A DNA stretch of 51,196 nt from a virus. Below the pieces are notes generated by a model. It made no database searches. It was not told where the DNA came from and worked only from the letters and a program-made list of their open reading frames with translations. The position numbers were made by a program, and so were the translations under genes. The stretch lies in IMG/VR virus record IMGVR_UViG_3300030419_005995, positions 1 to 51,196 of that record; one strand, 5' to 3'. Positions 16,925-24,658 of the stretch are shown piece after piece (position 1 is the first letter of the stretch; each line of letters begins with the position of its first letter).

Positions 16925-16949
16925 AGGTGTACCAAAGGAGGCCTCATGA

Positions 16950-18206
16950 ATGGCAGTCCCCACTTTAACACCTGCAAGCCAGACAAGCGCAATAACTTTA
17001 CCCGTAACTGGCACATTTGATAATGTAGATTCGGCAACTAATCCGTTGCCTTTTGGAATTTACACTTCTGCTAATTTTAAATCGGGAGCAGTTGATCAAG
17101 TTTCTTATGTTTACAAGAAGCTTGGTGGTGATGTTCTTGATATTGAATTAACAGAACATCAGGTTTATGCAGCCTATGAAGAGGCAGTTTTAGAATATTC
17201 ATATTTGGTGAATATACACCAAGCAAAGAATGTCTTGTCAGATGTTCTTGGCGCATCAACAGGCAGTTTTGATCAGGACGGTGAATTGTCAGGGTCAACT
17301 GTTTCTAATATTGCCACGAAGTTGCCACGTTTTACTTTTGCCTACACAACAAGGATCGGTGATGGCGCAGCCAGCGCTGCTGGCGTCGGCGGCAACAAAA
17401 CATATTATTCAGCAAGCTTCAACACAACAGCTAGTGTGCAGGACTATGATCTTCAATATATCATTAGTTCATCTGCAAATTCAGCATCAATGCCTTTCTA
17501 TGATAAGGTAGGCAATAAGAAAATATCCGTTAGAAAAGTTTATTATAAATCGCCGTATGTGATGTGGAGATTTTTTGGATATTATGGAGGTCTCAGTGTT
17601 GTGGGAAATCTCCATAATTATGGACAATTTAGCGACGACTCAACATTCGAGTTGATTCCGACTTGGCAAAATAAACTACAAGCGATGTCGTTTGATGATT
17701 CGGTGTACACAAGGATATCTCAGTATTCCTATGAGCTAAGAAACAATAATATAAGGGTGTTCCCAGAAATAACTAACGGTGGCCCAGATGAAATATGGAT
17801 TGAGTTTACCGTTGCGGAGGACCCATGGACACAAGAGTCGGATAGAGATAATGGGGTGGATGGTATAAATAATATGAATACCGCTCCATTTGCTAATATA
17901 CCTTATGAAAATATCAACTCTATTGGTAAGCAGTGGATCAGAAGATTTGCCATGGCGTTAAGCAAAGAAATGCTGGGGCAAGTGCGAGGGAAATTTAGCA
18001 CTGTACCAATCCCAGGGGAATCTGTGACATTAAACCACTCTGAATTACTTTCCCAAGCAAAAGAGGAGCAGGATAAACTTAGAGAGGAACTTAAAACCAT
18101 CCTTGATGAATTAACATATGCTAAGTTAGCAGAACAAGACGCTATTAAGCTTGAGACAGCGACGAGAGCACAGCAAAACGTACCAGTGACTATTTTTGTG
18201 GGGTAA
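16950..18206 (+). CDS. Neck / head-tail connector protein (gp13-like candidate)
   Basis: ATG 16950 is 8 bases after AAGGAGG; an ATG 4 bases earlier is out of frame and ends quickly. The 418-residue product has an N-terminal helical region (DVLDIELTEHQVYAAYEEAVLEYSYLVNIHQAKN) resembling the multi-helix head-completion adaptor fold, a Ser/Thr/Gly-rich middle, then a segment with DKVGNKKISVRKVYYKSP and PWTQESDRDNG, and a helical C-terminus rich in Glu and Lys. Its place right after the capsid and before other neck genes and the sheath supports a gp13-type connector role. Family assignment is tentative. Confidence 0.55.
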   Translation: MAVPTLTPASQTSAITLPVTGTFDNVDSATNPLPFGIYTSANFKSGAVDQVSYVYKKLGGDVLDIELTEHQVYAAYEEAVLEYSYLVNIHQAKNVLSDVLGASTGSFDQDGELSGSTVSNIATKLPRFTFAYTTRIGDGAASAAGVGGNKTYYSASFNTTASVQDYDLQYIISSSANSASMPFYDKVGNKKISVRKVYYKSPYVMWRFFGYYGGLSVVGNLHNYGQFSDDSTFELIPTWQNKLQAMSFDDSVYTRISQYSYELRNNNIRVFPEITNGGPDEIWIEFTVAEDPWTQESDRDNGVDGINNMNTAPFANIPYENINSIGKQWIRRFAMALSKEMLGQVRGKFSTVPIPGESVTLNHSELLSQAKEEQDKLREELKTILDELTYAKLAEQDAIKLETATRAQQNVPVTIFVG

Positions 18207-18211
18207 TATAG

Positions 18212-18706
18212 ATGAGCGACGACAATAGATGGTCACAACCCTCTCAACCACCTCCTCCTATGTTTCTTGGGGAGAAAGAGAGGAACTTAGTAAAACAAGT
18301 CAACGATGAGTTGATAGAACGGGTGATAGGCCAACAGGTTGTTTATTACCCAATAAGTGTTGAACATACCAACTTTCATAGTATCTATGGAGAAGCGGTA
18401 CAGAAAACATTCTTGCCTCCCGTTAGAGTTTATGCTTTGGTTGAGTGGGGTGGTCTGGAAACCAAAGCCGACACGAGCTATGGTCTCGATAAGGCATCAG
18501 AGATCACTGTGCACTTTCACAAAAGAAGATTGACAGAAGATCAAGACCTTTTTGTTAGAGAGGGGGATTTTGTTCTGTATGGAAATATTTATTACGAGAT
18601 AGTGACCTTAAATGAGCCAAGGCAACTTTTTGGTCAAATTGATCATCGCATTGAGATATCAGCTAAATGCGTGAAGGCAAGGAAGGGACTGTTTGATGCC
18701 ACTTGA
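18212..18706 (+). CDS. Neck / head-closure protein (gp14-like candidate)
   Basis: The 164-residue product has a Pro-rich start (SQPPPPM), a helical stretch (EKERNLVKQVNDELIERVIG), then a beta-barrel-like region (VYYPISVEHT, VRVYALVEWGG, EITVHFHKRR, LFVREGDFVLYGNIYYEIVTL). The phrase on depth, a strand pattern ending in YYEIVTLNEP, is reminiscent of head-tail connector and closure proteins that carry interface-type beta domains. It follows the probable gp13-like gene by 5 bases and overlaps the tail-terminator candidate. Exact equivalence to T4 gp14 (longer) is not certain. Confidence 0.5.
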   Translation: MSDDNRWSQPSQPPPPMFLGEKERNLVKQVNDELIERVIGQQVVYYPISVEHTNFHSIYGEAVQKTFLPPVRVYALVEWGGLETKADTSYGLDKASEITVHFHKRRLTEDQDLFVREGDFVLYGNIYYEIVTLNEPRQLFGQIDHRIEISAKCVKARKGLFDAT

Positions 18707-19547
18707 TATAGACACTAGCGGATACGAAACTAGCGAAGAGTCATTTCCACCATCGACGATAGAAACAATCGATGAGGCTCTTACAAGATTTGTTAAAGAG
18801 TTAAATATATTTGCATCGACGCAAGAAGGATGGAAACAAGTGCCTGTTATTTGGACATCTGCTGAAAGATCATTTCAAATAAAGGATAATAAGGATTTGA
18901 GGGACTCATCTGGTTCTTTAATAAAGCCCGTTATTACAATTGAGAGGGTGTCTTTGGTAAAAGACTTATCAAAGAAGGGTTCTGTTTTTGCTAATGTCCC
19001 ACCCGTAGACGACGAGAAAGGCGGAGTGTTAACGGTGGCTAGGGAAATAAATCAATATAAGACTTCAAATTTTGCTAATGCTGATGCCAAACGTAATCAT
19101 AACCAATTAAATTTTAGAACTAGAAGGGAAAACAAGGTTGTGTATGAGACGGTAACAATTCCATTACCAATTTATGTAGAGGTGTCGTACAAAATAAGCA
19201 TATATGCAGAATACCAACAACAAATAAATGAAATGTTGACTCCATTTTTAATTACGACTGGTGGAATCAATCACAAGATTATAAAGGGAGATTATCACCA
19301 GTACGAAGCTTTTGTTCAGAGTGATTTTACTCAAACCAATAATCTTTCAAGCCTTTCATCAGAAGAGAGAAAATATCAAACTGATGTTGACATTAAAGTT
19401 TTGGGTTACTTGGTCACTGCCGACAAAAATGAAGATCAACCTAAGATAGTTAGGAGACAAAACGCGGTTGAAGTTAAGATTCCCCGAGAGAGAACGATTG
19501 TTGGGGATATTAACGAGTTTATAAAGAAAGGTTTTTATAGAGAGTAA
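18696..19547 (+). CDS. Tail terminator / sheath stabiliser (gp15-like candidate)
   Basis: I chose ATG 18696, with GGAAGGGA about 7 bases upstream, over the adjoining TTG; it overlaps the previous gene by 11 bases. The 283-residue product has KPVITIERVSLVKD in the first half and TVTIPLPIYVEVSYKISIYAEYQQQINEMLTPFL in the middle, a strand-strand-helix pattern I associate with T4 gp15-type tail-completion proteins (about 270 residues). The C-terminus has a strand (DIKVLGYLVTAD) and a basic, charged tail. It immediately precedes the sheath gene. Confidence 0.55.
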   Translation: MPLDIDTSGYETSEESFPPSTIETIDEALTRFVKELNIFASTQEGWKQVPVIWTSAERSFQIKDNKDLRDSSGSLIKPVITIERVSLVKDLSKKGSVFANVPPVDDEKGGVLTVAREINQYKTSNFANADAKRNHNQLNFRTRRENKVVYETVTIPLPIYVEVSYKISIYAEYQQQINEMLTPFLITTGGINHKIIKGDYHQYEAFVQSDFTQTNNLSSLSSEERKYQTDVDIKVLGYLVTADKNEDQPKIVRRQNAVEVKIPRERTIVGDINEFIKKGFYRE

Positions 19548-19570
19548 AATTCTTTTGGTAGTTTCTTCAA

Positions 19571-19577
19571 CTATTTA
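19571..19577 (+). promoter_or_regulatory. Candidate late-promoter motif CTATTTA
   Basis: CAACTATTTAC lies in the 71-base gap upstream of the sheath gene, 42 bases before the ATG. The gap has no other recognisable feature except the ribosome site (GAGGAG). Confidence 0.45.
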
Positions 19578-19618
19578 CTACGATTAAAAGCACTTAATTC
19601 GAGAGGAGATATTGCATA

Positions 19619-22561
19619 ATGTCCGTAAAGAAATTTAAATTTGTATCACCTGGAGTTCAAGTTAACGAAATAGATCGTTCGCGAGTTCCAGCGGAAGCCA
19701 TAAAAAGAGGACCATTGGTTATTGGTCGCGCAGCAAAAGGGCCGTCTATGAGGCCAATCACTGTCCAATCTTTTGCTGAGTTTGTTGAAATATTTGGAGA
19801 GCCAATCCCCGGTGGCCAAGCAGGCGATGTTTGGAGAGATGGAAATTATACCTCTACAACCTATGCTCCTTATGCAGCACAAGCATATTTAAGAAACAAC
19901 GGTCCCTTGACTTTTGTTCGCTTGCTGGGAAGCAAACACGGTGACATCTCTGAGGGCACCGGCGATGAGACCCCTGGATGGTCTGCTCCTGATCATGCTG
20001 TAGCAACTGGCGGAGGCGCTCTTGGGCTATACCTATTTAATTCTGGTTCGCACACAGACCGTGTCGCCGGAACTCTCGGCGCAGTTTGGTATGTTACCGA
20101 CGCAAACACTCGAATCGTGCTTAGTGGTACCATGTCCAAGGAGGGAGCTGATGGAACCGTAGCTGCAAGACAAACTGCATCTATGGGTGTACTGGTCAAA
20201 AGCCAGGGCGACAATAGAGAGTTTAAAGCACAAATCATGCAAGGTGCTAGCACGGTGCTGGAAACCATTACGTTTAACTTTGATAGAACGTCTGATAAGT
20301 TCATTAGAAAAGTATTTAACACCAATCCGACATTAACTAATTCAGCAATGATCGCAGCCGGCCAGCTTAAAAAGTATTGGCTTGGCGAGACGTTTGAAGG
20401 TGTTCTCAATGAAATACTGACCGCAGGTAATCACGTTTCTGGTCAAACTGATGGTGCTATTGTTGTTCTTCAAACGCACGATAATGGTGCTAAACTTGGA
20501 TTGCGCAAAAAGGACGCCGCACTTTCAAAGACGGGATATTTTATCGCCCAAGATACAGGTGATAAATCATCGTACGATGCCCTCAACGCCCAGAAATTGT
20601 TCAGGTTAGTCAGTCTTAACTCTGGTCAGTGGGATTCGCAAAATCTTAAAATTTCTATTAGGGACATTAGAGAATCTACAAATGAGCTTGATCCGTACGG
20701 AAGCTTTACGGTTGAAGTTCGAGATATCAGAGATACCGACGCAAACCCAAGAACACTTGAAAGGTTTGAAGATTGCAGTTTGAACCCAAATGCAGAGAAT
20801 TACATTTCTAGGGTTATTGGCGATAGATACGTTGAGTGGTCCGAGGCTGAGCAAAGACTCCGCGAGTATGGTGCCTATGATAATAATTCTAGTTATGTGC
20901 GCGTTGAAGTTGACGCTGCTGTCGAGGCTGGTCTTGATGCAAGACTGCTCCCGGCTGGATTCCTTGGACCTCCTAGATTTGCGAGGTTTGGAATAAGTGG
21001 TAGTGCTCCAACAAATTATGGCGTAACAACTGGTGTGCAAAATCAGGCTCTTATTCGTGGCGGAACGAACATTCTTGGACATGCAAGCGGTTCTGACGTT
21101 ATTCTTGCACATGAGAATGGCGGCGCAGGTTCAGTGGCTGGCAGTTGGCTCGCCGATGTAAGACATCCGCAAATGAAACTTAGGGCCTCTAGTGTGGATA
21201 GTACACTTCCTGCCACCACAAGAGCATATTTTGGTATTGAAACCCGCAGGGATGCAAATGGTAGGCTGTTTGACGAGACTTACCTCGACTTGGTTCGACC
21301 CAAGCCCCAAGGCGTTAACAGCTATGCTTCAAGCTCTTTTGCAGAGGTTAGTTTTGCGTTTACGCTTGATGATCTTAGCGGAAGTTCTGATTTGGGCAAC
21401 ACTTCAACTGCTGTCACTGCCGTTTACACCTCTGGTTCAAGACAGGCGGGTACCTCAATTACGGCCAAGGGTATTTCAACCAATACCATTACGAAGAGTG
21501 CTTCATTCGGCTCACTGCTCGAACTTGGCTATGATAAATTTACCGCACCTCTAGTTGGCGGGTTTGATGGCTTGGATATCACAGATCGTGAGCCGCTCCG
21601 TAATTCAAAAATTATTACATCGGCTACGGGCAGAACTGATTATGTATATAACACGTACAGGCGAGCTATTGATTTCCTGTTAGACACAGAAAATCTTGAA
21701 GTCAATGTTGCAACTGTGCCGGGTCTGATAAATGCTGAGTTAACAGAGAAGCTGATTCAGAACTGTGAGGATCGAGCTGATTGTTTGGCAATTATTGATC
21801 TGGAAAGTGATTATGATTCTCAATATGAGGTAATTTCCTCAACAGCAGAATCCGATAGGGTTAAGAAGGTTGACGACGCTGTCACCAATCTTAAAAATAG
21901 AAACATCAATTCTAGCTATGGATGTGCTTACTATCCCTGGGTTCTCGTGAGAGACACTGTGTCAACTGGTCAAACCATCTGGATGCCCCCGTCCGTTGTC
22001 GCCCTTGGCGTCATGGGTAACTCGGAGACATCTAGTGAACTTTGGTTCGCGCCCGCTGGTTTTAACAGAGGTGGGTTGACCGAGGGTCACGCAGGTCTTA
22101 CAGTTGTTGGAGTTAGACAGAAACTTTCTGCAAAAGAGAGGGATAAACTGTATAATCAGAACATTAATCCGATTGCATCATTCCCGGCAGAAGGTGTTGT
22201 TGTCTTTGGACAGAAAACGCTTCAATTGACTAAATCTGCTGTGGATCGAATCAATGTGCGAAGGCTGATGATCTTCCTCAAGAAAGAGATCTCCTTCGCA
22301 GCGTCGAGAATTCTTTTCGACCAGAATGTAACCGCTACATGGGCTAGGTTTAGAGGCACTGTTGAGCCATTCTTGGCCGATGTTAAATCGAGATTTGGTG
22401 TAACTGATTATAGATTGGTTCTCGATGAGACAACCACCACGCCCGAGTTGATTGATAGAAACATCTTGTACGCCAAGATCTTTATCAAGCCAGCACGAGC
22501 AATTGAGTACATCGCTCTTGACTTTATTATAACCGCCACTGGCGCTTCTTTTGATGAATAA
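19619..22561 (+). CDS. 18: Contractile tail sheath protein (gp18-like), enlarged
   Basis: The sheath subunit polymerises around the tube and contracts on infection. The product has 980 residues versus about 660 in T4. The N-terminus (SPGVQVNEIDRSR, then GPLVIGRAAKGP and FAEFVEIFGEP) and C-terminal domain (PVGFNRGG-like PAGFNRGGL, GVRQKLSAKERDKLYNQNINPIASFP, VFGQKTL, NVRRLMIFLKKEI, FEPN-like region) are classic for sheath proteins. The extra ~300 residues lie in the middle (about residues 110-600), where surface-exposed domains are inserted in this family. GAGGAG precedes the start. Confidence 0.93.
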   Translation: MSVKKFKFVSPGVQVNEIDRSRVPAEAIKRGPLVIGRAAKGPSMRPITVQSFAEFVEIFGEPIPGGQAGDVWRDGNYTSTTYAPYAAQAYLRNNGPLTFVRLLGSKHGDISEGTGDETPGWSAPDHAVATGGGALGLYLFNSGSHTDRVAGTLGAVWYVTDANTRIVLSGTMSKEGADGTVAARQTASMGVLVKSQGDNREFKAQIMQGASTVLETITFNFDRTSDKFIRKVFNTNPTLTNSAMIAAGQLKKYWLGETFEGVLNEILTAGNHVSGQTDGAIVVLQTHDNGAKLGLRKKDAALSKTGYFIAQDTGDKSSYDALNAQKLFRLVSLNSGQWDSQNLKISIRDIRESTNELDPYGSFTVEVRDIRDTDANPRTLERFEDCSLNPNAENYISRVIGDRYVEWSEAEQRLREYGAYDNNSSYVRVEVDAAVEAGLDARLLPAGFLGPPRFARFGISGSAPTNYGVTTGVQNQALIRGGTNILGHASGSDVILAHENGGAGSVAGSWLADVRHPQMKLRASSVDSTLPATTRAYFGIETRRDANGRLFDETYLDLVRPKPQGVNSYASSSFAEVSFAFTLDDLSGSSDLGNTSTAVTAVYTSGSRQAGTSITAKGISTNTITKSASFGSLLELGYDKFTAPLVGGFDGLDITDREPLRNSKIITSATGRTDYVYNTYRRAIDFLLDTENLEVNVATVPGLINAELTEKLIQNCEDRADCLAIIDLESDYDSQYEVISSTAESDRVKKVDDAVTNLKNRNINSSYGCAYYPWVLVRDTVSTGQTIWMPPSVVALGVMGNSETSSELWFAPAGFNRGGLTEGHAGLTVVGVRQKLSAKERDKLYNQNINPIASFPAEGVVVFGQKTLQLTKSAVDRINVRRLMIFLKKEISFAASRILFDQNVTATWARFRGTVEPFLADVKSRFGVTDYRLVLDETTTTPELIDRNILYAKIFIKPARAIEYIALDFIITATGASFDE

Positions 22562-22610
22562 TCTAGTCGAGAACTAGTTAGAACAGGAATCGAATCGGAG
22601 GAATTTTTAA

Positions 22611-23171
22611 ATGGCATTTTGGAACTCACCAATGTTACAACCAAAGCGCAAGTTCAGATGGGTACTTGAGCTTGGGCTTGACAATGGAGAACTATTAAAA
22701 GTTGCTGCAAAAACAGTACAGAAACCTAATTTTGAAATAGGTACGACAACACATAAGTTTTTAAATCACCACTTCTATTATCCAAATCGTGTTGAGTGGA
22801 AACCCATTTCCATCACGTTAACTGACCATGTTGGAACTCGTGATGCAAGTTCCCCTGTGAGTGTAACTGACGTGCTGTATAAAGTGTTGGGAGACTCAGG
22901 ATATGTAAAACCAGACTTGGCTGCTGCTGCGTCCCCACAGGGCCTGCAAGGTTGCGAGTTTGCAGTCACCAAGAGAGCATCGGTAGAAAGTGGATTAAAA
23001 TCAATTGAGATACTTCAACTGGATGGCGAAGGTCGAGTCACTGAAAGGTGGAAGCTTTCCAATGCTTGGGTATCAAAAGTTACGTTTGGAGACTTATCGT
23101 ATGAAGACGATGGTCTTGTTGACTTAGGCTTAGACATTGTTTATGATTGGGCTGAGCTGCAAAAACAATAA
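22611..23171 (+). CDS. 19: Tail tube protein (gp19-like)
   Basis: This subunit forms the inner tail tube. The 186-residue length is close to T4 gp19 (163). The tube-fold signs are FRWVLELG at the start, KPNFEIGTTTHKFLNHHFYYP, WKPISITLTDH and the conserved end TERWKLSNAWVSKVTFGDLS followed by a strand with DLGLDIVYDWAEL. GGAGG precedes the ATG. It follows the sheath gene by 49 bases; that gap includes CTAGT/ACTAG, a short inverted repeat that is probably insignificant. Confidence 0.92.
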   Translation: MAFWNSPMLQPKRKFRWVLELGLDNGELLKVAAKTVQKPNFEIGTTTHKFLNHHFYYPNRVEWKPISITLTDHVGTRDASSPVSVTDVLYKVLGDSGYVKPDLAAAASPQGLQGCEFAVTKRASVESGLKSIEILQLDGEGRVTERWKLSNAWVSKVTFGDLSYEDDGLVDLGLDIVYDWAELQKQ

Positions 23172-23188
23172 AAAACTAAGAGGAGAAA

Positions 23189-24046
23189 ATGTCTAGAAAC
23201 AATCAGGACCGTATAGGTCCTAACGTAGAAAGCGCCGACCCCCCGATTCCACAATCTTATCAAGAGCCCTTTAAGGAACCTATGCACTTTGTTGTCCCAA
23301 CAGAGTTTGTAGATCTACCCTCCGGGGGCAAATATTATCCACAAGGTCACCCTCTCCATAATGTTGGAGAGGTAGAGATCAAATTCATGACAGCAAAAGA
23401 AGAAGATATCCTGACGGATAAGACTCTTCTTAAAAAGGGAATAGCAATTGATAGGCTGATTAAAAGTATTCTTGTGGATAAGTCCATCAACACTGCCGAT
23501 CTCTTTACTGGCGACAGAAATGCAATTTTAATCGCCGCAAGGGCCTCGGCTTATGGCCCGGATTACGACACTAAGGTAGCATGCCCTGTATGCTTTTATC
23601 ATGGAAGGCATGAGTTTAATTTAAATAATGCCAGCGTAATTTGCAATGACAATTTGGAAGAAGATGGTATCAAGCGAAGCGAAGGGGGGACTATATTTTT
23701 TACAACTCCAAAGCTCCGCGCCGAGGTCGAGTGTAAAATAATGACTGGTGGTGATGAAAAAAGAATCTTGGATCAGCAGAAGAACAACAAGAAACATAGG
23801 CTGCCAGAAAATAACTTAACAACCCAGTTAAGAACAATAATTGTATCCGTTAACGGCAATACAGATGGTGGTTATATTAATTCATTCATTGATGCATGCC
23901 CCGCATTAGATTCCAGGCACATTAGAACCATGTATCAAAAATGTGTTCCTGGCATAGAATTAAAGGAGGAATATGTCTGTGGCGAATGTGGCTCATCAAC
24001 GATGATTGATGTCCCGTTTACCACAGACTTTTTTTGGCCTAAGTGA
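23189..24046 (+). CDS. 26: gp26-like baseplate/tail assembly protein with zinc ribbons
   Basis: The product has 285 residues. It resembles the T4_baseplate (gp26) family: FVDLPSGGKYYP near residues 40-51, then EVEIKFMTAKEEDILTDKTL, DRLIKSILVDKSI, and ARASAYGPDY. CxxC pairs occur at 132-135 (CPVC) and 264-267 (CGEC), more zinc-type elements than I expect of T4 gp26 (about 208 residues). Its position between tail tube and tape measure is the site of tail assembly chaperones in many phages. The gene ends in a T7 run and overlaps a +1-frame reading frame, so a fused product is possible. Confidence 0.75.
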   Translation: MSRNNQDRIGPNVESADPPIPQSYQEPFKEPMHFVVPTEFVDLPSGGKYYPQGHPLHNVGEVEIKFMTAKEEDILTDKTLLKKGIAIDRLIKSILVDKSINTADLFTGDRNAILIAARASAYGPDYDTKVACPVCFYHGRHEFNLNNASVICNDNLEEDGIKRSEGGTIFFTTPKLRAEVECKIMTGGDEKRILDQQKNNKKHRLPENNLTTQLRTIIVSVNGNTDGGYINSFIDACPALDSRHIRTMYQKCVPGIELKEEYVCGECGSSTMIDVPFTTDFFWPK

Positions 24047-24230
24047 AAAATATGCTAAGGGATTATATGAGGAGTTCTTTCTCCTAAAACATCATGGTGG
24101 ATGGAGCTTTATTGAGATGTATAACTTGCCAATAGGGCTTCGTCACTGGTTCCTTCAAAGATTAACTCAACATTTTGAAGAAGAAAGAAAGCAGGTTGAA
24201 CAAGCCCGCAGCAAACGCAAGACGAGATAA
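24009..24230 (+). CDS. Small tail-assembly partner, possibly made by frameshift
   Basis: This frame overlaps the end of the gp26-like gene by 38 bases. If started independently at ATG 24009 the product has 73 residues, but no ribosome site is seen upstream. The part after the overlap (GLSEKYAKGLYEEFF, HHGGWSFIEMYNLPIGLRHWFLQRL, then a charged helix) looks like a genuine protein: the phrase YNLP...R.WF recurs, in my memory, in small proteins after gp26-like genes in marine T4-like phages. It probably acts with the gp26-like protein around the tape measure, as the second part of a G/GT-type chaperone pair. Confidence 0.6.
   Translation: MSRLPQTFFGLSEKYAKGLYEEFFLLKHHGGWSFIEMYNLPIGLRHWFLQRLTQHFEEERKQVEQARSKRKTR
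24029..24035 (+). promoter_or_regulatory. Candidate programmed frameshift site (T7 run)
   Basis: Seven T residues lie four codons before the stop of the gp26-like gene, read as TTT TTT TGG. A +1 shift (or -2) here would continue into the frame that encodes the next small protein, giving a 346-residue fusion. The location between tube and tape-measure genes is the usual place for tail-chaperone frameshifts. The slip itself is not demonstrable from sequence. Confidence 0.4.
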
Positions 24231-24311
24231 AGACCCTCTTTTACCGCTTGTGTGCGTTAAATACTTTATCTAACTAATTACTGCTGTAAATGCTAGTGAG
24301 GGGATTCGTGT

Positions 24312-24647
24312 ATGAAAAAGTTACAAGAAGATAAATTAGTTCCAATCGTAATCGATTTGAGTGTGGGAAAAGACAAGATCGATGAGAGCTTCCTTCGTAT
24401 GTTTGGTGCGGGAATAGAACTATTAATAAAAAGAATGTTTGGCCTTAATGATTTAAATTTTAAGTTTCGTGGGTCAAAGAACGCTCTTGACCGTCTGGCA
24501 GATACGTTGCGTCAAGAGACGGCCTACATGGAAGCATACAGGAGAGCTGGATTGAATAACCCCTCTGTTCTTAAAAACAAGTGGAGATTGCAAAGAGCAG
24601 TTAAGGACTTTGAATCTCAAACTGGGATTAAATGGCCCCTCAAGTAG
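24312..24647 (+). CDS. Hypothetical tail-module protein (111 aa)
   Basis: The gene follows an 81-base gap in which I see no clear promoter; AGGGG lies upstream of the ATG. The basic, helical product contains GAGIELLIKRMFGL, FKFRGSKNALDRLADTL and a C-terminal amphipathic helix ending GIKWPLK. It lies 11 bases before the tape measure gene, so a tail-assembly or tape-measure accessory role is likely. No family recognised. Confidence 0.55.
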   Translation: MKKLQEDKLVPIVIDLSVGKDKIDESFLRMFGAGIELLIKRMFGLNDLNFKFRGSKNALDRLADTLRQETAYMEAYRRAGLNNPSVLKNKWRLQRAVKDFESQTGIKWPLK

Positions 24648-24658
24648 GAACTTGACAA

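Noticed and set aside
16946-16949. ATG at 16946 as the start of the neck gene
   Set aside because: Out of frame and closed after about 24 codons; ATG 16950 opens the 418-residue frame.
22563-22580. Inverted repeat CTAGT...ACTAG after the sheath gene as a terminator
   Set aside because: Only 5 bp, low GC and no following T run.
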